NCBI GenBank assembly: GCA_905331475.1
Contig: CAJNYU010001690.1
Location: 1 to 64,000 of the forward strand
Reading direction: 5' to 3'
DNA length: 64,000 nucleotides
From: Rotaria socialis
Lineage: Eukaryota > Rotifera > Eurotatoria > Philodinida > Philodinidae
Part shown: positions 50,009 to 61,196 of the stretch, piece by piece
Position numbering within the stretch: the stretch's first letter is position 1
Layout of the letters: every line of letters starts with the position of its first letter
Program-made: the position numbers and the translations under genes
Notes under the pieces: generated by a model
Databases searched by the model: none
Seen by the model: only the letters and a program-made list of their open reading frames with translations
What the model was told of the DNA's origin: nothing

Positions 50009-52954
50009 ATGGAAGACTTTGACGAGGATGATTTTTTTCGTAATCGATCGCCTGATTATACGAAAGTACAAAATGATAAGCAAATGCTTACTGATCATTG
50101 TGCACTTGAACACGACAAACTTATTACTAATAAGAAAGGATTATATCAGGAAAAAATTGAACTTGGTAAAGTTAGTGAAACTCTTGCCAATGAGACTAAT
50201 GCATTACTAACTGAATTGGAGGGGCATGCAGAAAAGATTGGTCAGCTAGAGAAAGAAACAACTAACATGTACGCTGAACAGTCCCAGTTAACGACATTAA
50301 TTGGGCAGGAGCAGTCAAATTTGGAGTCTCATAAAGTGCAATCAGAGAATTATGAAAGAGAATTACGTCAACATGCAAACATCAAGAAAACGCTTGAATT
50401 AGAAGAAAAGCAACTTCGTGAACAATTAGCTGCGATGAAAGAGAAAACTGATGAGAATATTACAACTCAAAATAATTTACAAGTTTCACTAAAAGAGCTT
50501 CAAGACCAAATAGAGCGAACCAACCGTGAATTACAAGAACAAGAACGATTATTAACACAAGAAAATGAACAGCGACAAATATTAGAATCGAAATTGGAAG
50601 AACTCTTAGCAGAAATGCGTCAGATTGAGGAAAGGATTAAACAAATAACGACTGAATTAGAACAGCTAAAAGAAGAACAACGCATTCTTATTCTTCAACA
50701 GACAGATTTGAAGAAACAACAAGATCAATTAAATGCTACGATTGTTCAACTTGAGCGAATATTGAAAGAGAAAGAAGCTGGTATTGCTCGTCAACAGACA
50801 CAAATTGATCGTATACAACAAAAAATTGAACAATTAGAAAAACAAATCGAAACTGTTCATCAAGAAATTCAAACATTAACCGAAGAACTTCAAGCTTTGC
50901 ATGAAGAGTTAGCAAAAGCTGAAGCTCGGTTAAGTCAAATCGAAAATGAACGTAAACAACTTGAGGCAGAAAAACGCGCATTAGAACAAACATATAATAC
51001 ATTAGATGATCAACGTACCGACTATAATAATCAATTGAATGCTTTATTAGAAAAACTCCGAGTTACGGATGAATTAGTTACTCAAACACAAATAAAAGTA
51101 GCACAACTTGATCGTCTTCTCGAAAACCAAACGGCGCAAGTTGAACGTCTACAAAATGAGCACGATGCATTGGAGATAAAAGTAACTGAACTGACCGACC
51201 AATGTAGTCAATTGAATGAACAAAAAGAAGATGCACTTCGGCAACGGCAAGAAGCAGAAAACGATTTACGGGAAGCTCAACAACTGCTAAATCAACTTAA
51301 ACAACAAGAAAGAGAAGCGCATGCACAAAGTATGCGAGCTGCTGGCGAACAAAGAACAGCTCTTGCTCAAATTAACGCTGCTGAAAACGAGCAACGTATT
51401 GCTGAAGAACAAGTTCGTGCAGCTGAAGTTCGATTAAAACAGGCCGCACATTCCCTATTTGTTAAACTTGTTTGGAAATGGGCATCGATGTTTATTCACG
51501 GTCTTGGTGATCTGGAAGCAGAGGAGAAAGCAGCCAAAGCTGCTCTACAACAAGCACGCGACAAACTCGAACAGAAGCGAACCGCTTGTAATGAAGCACG
51601 TCAAAGGCATGTAGCAGCTTCCGAGAGAGCTAAAGAATGCGCAACACTTCATCAAAACCAAGTGAGTGAACGTGCCGAACAGGAATCAGTTGTTTCAAGT
51701 AAGACAGAAACACTCAATCAATGTAAAAGCGATTTCGAACAAGTGAATATAGCTCATCGAAATGCCAATCGTGAACGTGCAAGAATGGAAGGTAATTTAA
51801 AAATGACAGTGACCAAATTACAACGTGCTCAAACTCAATTACAGTCAACCAACAATGATCTTCAAAGAACAAAAGCTGAACTCGTTGGTCATGAGCACCA
51901 AAAACAAGAATATACATCCAATGTTGATGCATTACGTCTTACCATTACACGCCATGAACGTGCAATCGAAGAACATCGGGTTTTGATGAGAGACAATCAA
52001 GTTGTGCTTGCAGATGTTATTGCAAATCACCAGAAACAGATGGGTGATGTTCAACGATTGAAAGGTCGAGTGGATCAAGTTCAAAGAAGTCTTGGTGAAA
52101 AAGTTAATGATGAAAAGTCTAGAGTACGTGAATTAAATAATCAAAAAATGATACTTGAAGCTGAGGAAAAAAATATGCAACAGCTACGAGATGACTTGGC
52201 GAATAAACAGACAGAATTGGTTTCTGTCAATAGAGAATTGTACACAACCACAGAGAGGTTGGTACATGTTGATGGTCAAATAAAAGACTTTCAAAAAGAG
52301 AAAGATAAACTTGATCAACAACTTAAAACCACTCGCCAAGAATTAATTAAAACAGAAAGCGCGCACCGTCAAGTTCGTCTAAACATTAAAAATCAGGGAA
52401 GTAAAGTTGAAAGCGTTCGCCAAAAATTTACTGTACTTCATACTAGAGAACAAAAGTTAAACGGCAAAATACAAGAAACAGATTTAAATCTTAAGAATAA
52501 GACCGATCAATTGGCAAATACTCAAAATACAATCAATACATTGACAGAACAATTAGAATCAACCCAGACACAGTATGCTAGAAGTCAAAATATACTTGAG
52601 ACATCTAGCAACGAATATAAATTACTAGATACTCGCGTACGTGAACAAACTAATAAAATAGCTCAAGAAGAAAAATCTTTTCGTGAGACAACTAATCGTA
52701 TTCGTCGTGCTAATGATAAATTCGCAGACAATGAAGGAGTTCGGGCTGAAACTTATCGCCGTATGGAACAGCTTGAAAAGACTATCACAGAACTCAAACA
52801 ATACCATTATGATGAATACGTTAAATTTGAAATGAAAGGAAATCAACTCATCAATCGAGACCTAGAAGAAAAAGGTATTCTTCAACGAATACGAAATCCT
52901 AACGAAAATATTCAACCAAAACCAATCGAACCAAAGAAGAAACAACCTTCATGA
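50009..52954 (+). CDS. 981-residue coiled-coil scaffold protein
   Basis: A single intronless frame from ATG 50009 to a stop at 52954. The N-terminus is acidic (MEDFDEDDFF). From about residue 25 to 960 the protein is almost unbroken heptad-rich coiled coil, dense in Glu, Gln, Lys, Arg and Leu. The one clear break is at residues 480-505, exactly mid-length, where Trp and Phe cluster (LFVKLVWKWASMFIHGLGDL); this could be a turn that lets the two halves fold back on each other or a membrane/partner contact. The tail is basic and proline-rich (QPKPIEPKKKQPS). There are no ATPase heads, so it is not an SMC protein although the arms resemble one. The next gene on the same strand starts 145 bp downstream and no AATAAA was seen between them, which suggests joint expression. 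Family unrecognised; database hits to myosin or SMC tails would be expected from composition alone. Confidence 0.85.
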   Translation: MEDFDEDDFFRNRSPDYTKVQNDKQMLTDHCALEHDKLITNKKGLYQEKIELGKVSETLANETNALLTELEGHAEKIGQLEKETTNMYAEQSQLTTLIGQEQSNLESHKVQSENYERELRQHANIKKTLELEEKQLREQLAAMKEKTDENITTQNNLQVSLKELQDQIERTNRELQEQERLLTQENEQRQILESKLEELLAEMRQIEERIKQITTELEQLKEEQRILILQQTDLKKQQDQLNATIVQLERILKEKEAGIARQQTQIDRIQQKIEQLEKQIETVHQEIQTLTEELQALHEELAKAEARLSQIENERKQLEAEKRALEQTYNTLDDQRTDYNNQLNALLEKLRVTDELVTQTQIKVAQLDRLLENQTAQVERLQNEHDALEIKVTELTDQCSQLNEQKEDALRQRQEAENDLREAQQLLNQLKQQEREAHAQSMRAAGEQRTALAQINAAENEQRIAEEQVRAAEVRLKQAAHSLFVKLVWKWASMFIHGLGDLEAEEKAAKAALQQARDKLEQKRTACNEARQRHVAASERAKECATLHQNQVSERAEQESVVSSKTETLNQCKSDFEQVNIAHRNANRERARMEGNLKMTVTKLQRAQTQLQSTNNDLQRTKAELVGHEHQKQEYTSNVDALRLTITRHERAIEEHRVLMRDNQVVLADVIANHQKQMGDVQRLKGRVDQVQRSLGEKVNDEKSRVRELNNQKMILEAEEKNMQQLRDDLANKQTELVSVNRELYTTTERLVHVDGQIKDFQKEKDKLDQQLKTTRQELIKTESAHRQVRLNIKNQGSKVESVRQKFTVLHTREQKLNGKIQETDLNLKNKTDQLANTQNTINTLTEQLESTQTQYARSQNILETSSNEYKLLDTRVREQTNKIAQEEKSFRETTNRIRRANDKFADNEGVRAETYRRMEQLEKTITELKQYHYDEYVKFEMKGNQLINRDLEEKGILQRIRNPNENIQPKPIEPKKKQPS

Positions 52955-53086
52955 TCCAAATTATAATCTATAAAAAAACAAACATGAACTCTTTTGCTTG
53001 CTTCATCTTATTTTATCATATTTTAGCTAAGACTCTTCTTTTCTTCTGTTCAAACTATATGTCTTATCCGTTTTTTGTTTTCTAGA

Positions 53087-53099
53087 CTACTACTGTAAG
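53087..53099 (+). promoter_or_regulatory. Possible trans-splice acceptor region in front of the AAA gene
   Basis: A pyrimidine tract ending TTTTGTTTTCTAG (AG at about 53084-53085) lies about 15 bases before the ATG at 53100, inside the 145-bp gap after the coiled-coil gene. Rotifers are known to add a spliced leader. An ordinary 5' UTR intron is the alternative. Confidence 0.3.
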
Positions 53100-56000
53100 A
53101 TGAGCCGAAGCACCAATAATGAATTCGGTTTCAAACGCCTGGAGTTTACTAATGATTTACCGATGACAACAATCACTTCAACGACTAATCAGCGTTCATC
53201 ATCGGCGGCGGCAGCAGCACCTATTGAAGTTTTAAATGTTGCAGAAATTATTGTTAATCTCTATGTAAAATGCAACTATCCAGAACTAAATGATTTTGTT
53301 CGAGAATTACAAGAGCCCAATGAACATATGAAAATCAATGGACAATCTGTTTCGATACTTAACCTCTATGCACTTCTATCGACCAAGGATCCAATTGATA
53401 TGAGTAATCAAACGAAACGAATGACGTATCGTCCTAATTTATTTGTACGTAAAAATGATATGTATGGACCTTGGAATTTTAAATATCTTCTTAGTCTATT
53501 CGAACTCGATTACCAATGTGCAACGGACAATGATGAATTCCCTAAAGTATGGAAAACAACAATGACAACCAAAGTTCATGTCAAAATTATATCAAATTTC
53601 GAACGTTCAGATGACACCAAAGAAACACAAGAACAATCTAAATCATCAGCTGAAGATATTACTCTCATTGGTCTACTTAAAACTATCTGTCTACAAAATA
53701 AATGTGACGAAAGTGATGCAAATATATGGTTAAAAGCTTTAAAAGGTAGTACATCTTATTCAGCGAAATGATATTTGATTGAGGGGATTGCTATTTAACG
53801 GTACTATTAAGTATATTTTACTAGAAACGCACGCCTAATTAAAAAGGAAATGAAACATTTCACTGTATGTATATACTTTGGTTTCATTGCGTTGCTCAAT
53901 ACTTACATCAAATCTATTCTATCTTGAAAAGCAGATCCCTTGCTTGATTCAAACATGAGACTATTTCTTTGTGTTTCAGAGGAAAACATCAGTACGATCG
54001 AGCATCTACGTTTGGCAACGGCTAATGAGACCACTTGGGAAAAAGTTGCTGCCGTGAAATACCTCGTCAAACAAATGATTCGTGATTATGTTCAATTGAA
54101 TATGGCCTCTCAAAACGTCAATGAAATGAATGATCCATATAAAGATTCGAAAGCTACACTACTAGGTGATATTCATCGTGTCCGACGTTACTTTTATTAT
54201 GTTAACGGTCAACTTAATCATTTGTCGTATCTCGATCGGCATGCAGTTAATCGTGCGATCGAAGAAATTCGTCTGACTTATGACGATGATGGTAACGTTC
54301 TTAATAATATACAAAATTATCTACGCACATTCTGTTTACACAATAGAAAACCTACGGAAACTGAACGTATTAAACAGCGGCAAGGTTGGACTGATGAATT
54401 GCGTAAACTCGAACAAAATATAAGCCAACGTCAGCAGCAAGTCAATAGGTTACATCGTCAAGCGGAAGAGGCCAGAAAATGTTTAGAAGACTGTAATTCG
54501 AACTATTTGAAATTAGTTCGAGAGGAAAAAAACGTTGAAGAAACAGCAAAGAAACTTATTGAAGAAGCTATCACTATGGCTGCTGCTCAATACAATAATA
54601 AAAGTTGGCAACAGAAACATGATCAAGGTCGTCAAATGCGAAGTGATTATTACGCTAAAAGACAAAGATTAGAGCGGGAACTTACCGAAAAACGTGAATC
54701 ATATAACAAAGCTAAAAATAGTCACGTTTTGTCGGCCTCAGAAATTGAGAGTGATCAAAGGAAAATGCATTCGCTCAAAGAATTACTTGAACTCAAATTA
54801 GAAGATGAACATCGAAAATTGAACGTTAAATTTGGTCGTGGGTTATTACTCTATGGTCCACCTGGTACAGGTAAATAAGTAGCTGACTTTTTTCGAGGCT
54901 AAAATAAATGTACATCATTCGATATCAACGCTTGACTGTAATACTTATCCTTTTGGTATAAGTGAGTGTTATCTTGCTTTAGTAAAAATAGTTTATAACA
55001 TTATTATGAATTCTTTATTTGGTATTAGTTTCCTTTTCTTTCTCGCAGGTAAATCAGAATTACTTAAACGCGCGGCTATCTTTGCTGGTATAACAATGAC
55101 TACATCTCCATTGGCTGCTGGTGAACTTAATCGACCTTATGTGGGGGAAACAGAAAAATTACTCATCGATATTATGTACCGTGCTAATACTATACCTTAT
55201 CTCATATGTGCAATGACAATAGATGAAATCGATGGTCTCGTACCTAAACGTGATAACAATGCTCAACAATCGAAAGTTGATGGAATCAGTGTTCTTCTAT
55301 CACATATTGAAGGTGTCAAAAATATACCAAATTTGATTGTACTTGGTGCTACTAATCGACGAAATATGATGGATGAAGCATTTCTTCGACGTATGCAAGC
55401 TAAATGCTTCGTAGGACGACCATCACCACAGATTCGAAAAAAAATGCTTCGACCTCTATTATGTGAAAATTCGAATTCATTTACAAATGAACGACTTGAT
55501 TTTCTCGTCAAAGTTAGTACGAATTTTAGTGGAGCAGCAGTTGGTGCACTCAAATCAAGTATTATCGTTGCGTTAGATGATGCTGATGAAAAATCAATAA
55601 CTGATTTGACATTGCTCGAATTAGCAGATAATGTTGCACGTGAATTTAGTTGCTGGTTCGGTATTGGTACATTACCGGAAATAGGCCAAATATATCCAAA
55701 TCTATTTCAAACACAAACAGATCATAAGTTAGAAGAATACTCGTTGAACCTACCAAAAACATCACCAACAGGTCGAATATTGGTTGATCTTAGAGAACGA
55801 AAATGTCTTATCGAATTATCGAATGAACTAACACTTGAAAAAGCACTCGATGATGGAGAAACATCTATGCTGACGCTAATTGCTCGTTTTGTTCATGGTT
55901 GTTCAACTCGAAATATCGATACTATTCAAATAATTGATCTTAATTTTCTTACCAAACAAAATGCTTTTGAAGAAAATCAAATATTTGAATTGTTGACAAC

Positions 56001-56914
56001 AACATTTCTTGGTTTGTATTTTTATCTATCAAATAGATGAAAAGAAAACAAGTTTACCCTTGACTTTATCATATTTATTTTTATTTTTATATAGAATGTA
56101 ATGAATACAATCGATCAATGCTTATATTTGATATTGACTCATTAGTTATGCTTACAGTATCAGACTCAGAAATGTCAAAATCTGAATCGATCTCTAATAT
56201 TCGTTTGTATCAATTTATTCGAGAAAAATGTAAGACAGCTAAGATTGAACAAGTATCAACGAACAATGTAAGATATGTGCATTTTGTTCTTATGATGGCC
56301 CAAATTGAATTAATATACTTTAGAATGTCACTGTGATCAAAGAAAAATGGGTGGTTATTGTTGTTAAACATCCACTTTTACGACAACTTATTATTGATGA
56401 TATAGAGTTTAAGAAAACAAGTCAACAATTACAAAAAGAAAACGATGATGAAAAGAAACGAATCGATGATGAAGTAGATAAAGTATGTCCAAAATGCCAT
56501 CAAAATTATATTCCATCGAAGACCACTTATGGTAATTGTCGTTATCATGATGGTTTTATCTACGATCTTGAAGCAAATGTCCGACTGAGAAAGGATCAAG
56601 CTCAAGCTTTATTGCAAAATGCTAAATTAAAACAACATGGAAATTCTGAACAACTACCTAAACTAATGTGGGCTTGTTGTCTTGGTATCTATGGAAGTGA
56701 CCCACCATGTCGAGTAGGAATGTGTGGTTTGCCCGAAGAATTGAAAGCCTCACACAGCCATGTTGCTGATCCGAGAGCGCTCGTTGAAGAATATTTCATG
56801 AATAATCAAGTTGCTGATGCTAAAATTAAGAAATTTTTGGAAACATTCAGAAAGACACCAAAAGGGAATAATACTGTAACTTCATCTAGTACTCTACCAA
56901 GTTCAAAAAAATGA
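53100..56914 (+). CDS. Classical AAA ATPase with coiled coil and C-terminal CHORD-like Cys/His cluster (1,087 aa)
   Basis: Five exons join in phase: 53100-53745, 53980-54870, 55049-56011, 56095-56267, 56324-56914; introns are 234, 178, 83 and 56 bp. Residues 40-350 are mainly helical without a known domain; 352-500 form a coiled coil; 503-740 a single AAA module of the VPS4/NSF type: Walker A GPPGTGKS (split by an intron), Walker B MTIDEID at about 570, sensor 1 GATNR at about 613, and an arginine pair in AFLRRMQAK where the family's Arg finger lies. Near 945-1035 Cys and His residues cluster: CPKCHQNY, NCRYHDG, WACC, CRVGMCG. CxYH-G followed by WxCC recalls CHORD zinc domains; this is inference. 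Probably hexameric, using ATP to remodel a partner. It is co-directional with the coiled-coil gene and divergent from the giant AAA/VWA gene, so the three may act together. Confidence 0.85.
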
Positions 56915-57173
56915 ACAAAAGCAGCTGTTTGATAAAGCCTATCTAGTATTCAATATGTAACATGTTTTACATAACTTTTCTATGAATTAATTTTTTGATA
57001 GCAAACATTTTTCAATATGTGTTCTTAATGTCGATATGAGACTGTCAAATACGTAGAGAATTGCAGACAATGGATCCCTGGTTAGTTAACATGGCGCACC
57101 TAACGTGTTAAGTTGCTTTTCTTCTCGACTTCAATGACCGTGACAAGATGAAACTATTTTCTGACGCTTAAAA

Positions 57174-57223
57174 TAGAGTGTGGGTGTGGTAAATGGCAGC
57201 ACTAACCCCAGACTCACACTCTA
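57174..57223. repeat. Telomere-like hairpin, copy D
   Basis: Left arm TAGAGTGTGGGTGTGGT and right arm ACCCCAGACTCACACTCTA pair with a loop of about 13 bases. It lies 260 bp past the stop of the AAA gene. Confidence 0.6.
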
Positions 57224-60132
57224 CACAGATAACAGTTTTTTTTTAAAAACAACTGATTAATCAATCGAACTATAACAATTAAAGAAAATTCTCTACTTTT
57301 GTTTTTTTTCATTGTAAAGATAAAGTATTAGATAGTCTTTGGGCAATGACGAAAAGGGATCGTAATCTTTATTAAATAAAGGAAGAAAGGATTCTTTTCT
57401 TCTACCGAAAAGAGGACTGATCACATTCTAAGATTGCGGAACTCGTGTTTAGAAAAAAATTGGAAGGAAAAATCTCTTTTTATTCAAAGAGAAACATGTG
57501 AACTACAACTTCTGCAACAAGCATATTTTTCTAGAACGTATCTGAGAAGACAAATCTAAAACCAAAACAGCTCAAAATAGTGCTTGCAACGTTTTTACCG
57601 GTTGATGCATATAATCTTTCTAATTTCTATTAAGTACTCTAATGCCAGACAAAAGTGAGGAATATTGTCAACTATGATTTTTTGTAGTCTAATGAGTGCT
57701 CTTTAAAATCATGTATTGGATGTCAAATTTTTGCCAGTTATAATAGGAATAGATTGTTTCTTCTTTATCGAGACGCTTCATAGCGCTCGAATGTATTTAT
57801 TGAACTGGTTTTTCAGCGAAGTTTCTATAATCTTATGTAATTATTCTGAATGAATATTGCAAAAAGAATTGACAGTTTTCGATCCGTTGTGTTTTGGTGC
57901 CTCCTGTTGTAAAAAATTAGTTCATATTGCTTTAAATATCCTGAAACACACACTTTCCAAGATTCAAAAAACGTTGAGAACGCTTTTTTCTCCTTATCAG
58001 ATTCGTTTTAAAAAAAGTGTAACTGATACTAAATTTAAACTTCTGATATTCCTATGGGGACAGCTGTGACTGGAAATTTTAACAATTACTTTTACCCTGT
58101 AGGTTGCTTTGAGTCCCTTTTTACGTTTTCAGAAAGAAAAACAAGTGACACACTAGTTGTTATGCCCACAAACAAGGTTAGCAATAAAGATTGTTTTAAA
58201 AACTTTCAACCGGTGACACTCCAGTTTTTACCGACTCGGTTAACTTTTTGAACCAGTGCCATCTGATCGGATCAGTTTCAACGCTGATCTCTATATCAGA
58301 TTGATATTGAATTTATACCTTTCTTATTTTTACGACAGAACATTTCAACTAATAATAATTGTCAACTAATTAATTGATTTTGATCTCATGGAGTTAGAAA
58401 GAACTTGGCTCTTTAAAAATTGTTCATAGCTTCATTAATTCAAATTGAATTAATCAACTGGTGACTTTAGTAGCTAAACAGCCACTGTTGAATCTTCGTT
58501 CAATAATCCGAATGTGAATTGAATACTGGTGAACATACTGGTGGAATTTTTTTATTATATACCAATGAGCAAAAGTTTTCATCTCTTTCTCGGATCTTAG
58601 TTTATATATGAACTAAAATTGTGAAAATTTAGATTCAATTTGTAATTTATTTGTACGCTAAACGAATGTGAGCCACTGGTTGACTCGATACTCAGATTTC
58701 TCAGAACACAATGGAGTTAAAATAGTTGTCGTCCGAAATCACTGTGAACCTCAGATATCATGAGCAGAAAAATCTTTTTAGTCAGTTAACCATTTATTTT
58801 GTATCTAACTATGAATTAAAATTAATTTTAAGATAATTTCTATTGAGCTACTCCTCAGAGAGATCATGTTTACTTATAAAAATCAGAGAGTACTATTGTA
58901 CGCTGAATAACTCAGCAATATGCTGATAATTTCATTTAAGAGTTTTAGAAGATGCTCATATATAGTTGACTAGTACATCTTGTAAATTCAAAAGACGTTA
59001 CTTTCCTAAACGAAAATGATGCATCGAACATCTTGGCGAATTTGTAAGAACCATTAGCTTTCCGTTAGGGAAACGGATAATCATACTTTTGAAAACAATG
59101 AAGATGTATGATGCGGAGTAAACCTAGATAATAAAAGATCGATAAATCCTTATGTATTACTATGAAAACAAAATATCAATTTATAAACACATGTTTTGAT
59201 GATTTTCTGTTTAATTCCAAATCTATCATTTTGGTACTCATACATCCGCATGCAGTTTTATCTTGTATATGAATAACATGCATTATATCTTTCTTTGCAA
59301 CCAATTTCTGATTTACTTTCGGACTTTATTTTAGTATTTTGAAATTCTAGTCTGTTCGATCATTGTTACATTGCATTTTATGCTGAGAAACAGGTGACAA
59401 CTGTCATAAATCAACACCGTTCGTCGTGTTTTAGCAATTGAATTGAACAGCAATCTTTTCTGAAAAGAATAAAATTATAATATGAGTATCTAACTTATTT
59501 TATGTTCAACGATAGATTTCAACAGTTATGTAAATAGTAAACAGAGACTTTTTTTCGTCAATGGTGATGCCACTTTATGATAGTACCTACGAAACATTGT
59601 TTCCTTTACATCTAGAATTACATTATTCGATAATAAACAGTGATTAATAAGGCAGTTTTGGAACACAAATAATATCGTATGATGTCTTCTCTTGGTTTCT
59701 GAGGAAAATGAAAAAAATACTAGTTAGAACATGTAGGGCGTCTTGGCATAGATTAACTTAAGTTTTATCATCAATTCCCCTTTCAATCAAGGATTTATCC
59801 AGATCAATTACAGATTTTACATGAATTCAACTCCAACATTATATACGTATATATGTATCAAATGTGTCTCCATCTGTTCAATTAGAAAAAGAAATCAATC
59901 TATGAATAGTACAGGTTTACTTTTCATTTGTTTTCATCCAGTCGACCAGTCACATTTCGTCTATTCTTTATGTTTTTTTTGTTTAATTCGTCGTTTATCG
60001 TTTCATTGATTGTCTTCAATTATTGTACTTTTGTCTTCATTCGTTGTCGCTCTGTTTCATGTTCACATTGATTTTATTCCTCATATATGTTGGTTTAATT
60101 TCATTGTGAGATTTGTTCAATTCGTCATTCTT
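57224..60132. other. Long intergenic stretch, no gene found
   Basis: Nearly 3 kb of AT-rich sequence with only short chance frames (such as 57857-58069 and 59821-60009) that lack splice context, protein-like composition or polyadenylation signals. No RNA gene was recognised. Confidence 0.5.
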
Positions 60133-60432
60133 CCCCGGTCGAAGAAAACGATCAGTAAACAGTCGTATACGATACAAATACGGCCCGTTTTACGTGCCGT
60201 ATTTTCCCCGTATAACAGGGGCAGTAATACGGCCGTATGTTCTATAGAATACGATAATATTACGCCGGCTTTACGAGGTTTTACGGCTGATATACGGTGC
60301 CCGTGTATGGCCGTAATACTGCCCCTGTTAAAACGCCTTAAAACGGCCGTTTCATGACGGAATACGATACAAAAACGACCTTTTACGGTAATGTTACGCC
60401 GGTTTACGGTGGTCCGTTTTGATCGACCTGGG
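60133..60432. mobile_element. 300-bp TACGGCCGTA-saturated element with terminal inverted repeats
   Basis: The ends are CCCCGGTCGA (60133-60142) and TCGACCTGGG (60423-60432), inverted copies with one mismatch. The interior is packed with TACGG, CCGTA, ACGGCCGT and TTACGCCGG variants and contains an inner inverted pair (AACAGGGGCAGTAATACGGC and GGCCGTAATACTGCCCCTGTT). It has no coding capacity and is probably a miniature non-autonomous DNA element. The right end is shared with the block at 601-818. Confidence 0.6.
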
Positions 60433-60515
60433 TTGTTGTTCTACTCTCATTTTTTTCATTTCGTATTAATATTGCAATTCAATTCGAAATCTATATTTAA
60501 TTATTCATATATAAA

Positions 60516-61030
60516 ATGTCATTAGACAAAGTAACTATTAAATTAGTAATCGTGAATGTATTGATGTCCAGAAAGAAATTCGATGCTGCTTTAACAGTAT
60601 GTATTTTTTGATAATTAACCTGAACTCAATGATCTTTTATTTTTAGGAATTTTCTGAAATTATTGATCATTTCATAAAGGATGATTCATGGTTACAAGAT
60701 GCACAAGTCGTGGACACCTTGACAAACTCGTGCATTACAAGAATCAATATAAATTTTGATAAAAAACGCTTTGAAGGTAATAGGATTGTATTTCTCTTTT
60801 ATATTATGTAATAATAATATGACGTATTTTTTAGATGTTTTATTTGATATGGAAATCCTAGCAAAGGCCAAATATGATATTTATACAGGTCCAGAAATGT
60901 TTTTAAAAAAATGTAAGCATATTTTTTAAATATCCTAGACTAATTCAATTTGTTTAGCGACGCTGAAGCTCAATTGAACAGAAGATCATTAGATGCTGAA
61001 TCCGACAAACTACAAGTGTTCTATAAGGCT

Positions 61031-61061
<31 letters not shown>

Positions 61062-61196
61062 GACTTGGAAACTAGTCGAAGTCATATTTTCTTTTTATAT
61101 TTTGCGATTTTAGCTGAAGAGATTGACAATGTTAAAGAACATATCAACGTTCACTTCGACACATATAAGATGTTTTTGAGGTACCTCGAAGATTAA
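60516..61196 (+). CDS. Small helical protein of unknown function, 3' structure uncertain
   Basis: Exons 60516-60596, 60647-60776 and 60835-60912 join in phase (MSLDKVTIKLVIVNVLMS, then EFSEIIDHFIKDDSWLQDAQ, then DVLFDMEILAKAKYDIYTG). The fourth exon (from 60958) as written runs into a stop after a few codons, whereas its neighbouring frame reads a convincing helix (DAEAQLNRRSLDAESDKLQ); a one-base difference in the A run at 60905-60911 would explain this. A last exon at about 61113-61196 (AEEIDNVKEHINVHFDTYKM) ends with a stop. Between them an (AC)n(AT)n microsatellite at 61030-61062 may have damaged a splice site. Likely a degenerating or polymorphic gene, or a local sequence error. Family unknown. 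Confidence 0.45.
61030..61062. repeat. (AC)n(AT)n microsatellite
   Basis: About eleven AC units run straight into about six AT units within the presumed last intron of the small gene at 60516. Confidence 0.8.

Noticed and set aside
50009-52954. SMC or Rad50 ATPase
   Set aside because: No Walker A, signature or Walker B motif exists at either end; only the coiled-coil composition is similar.
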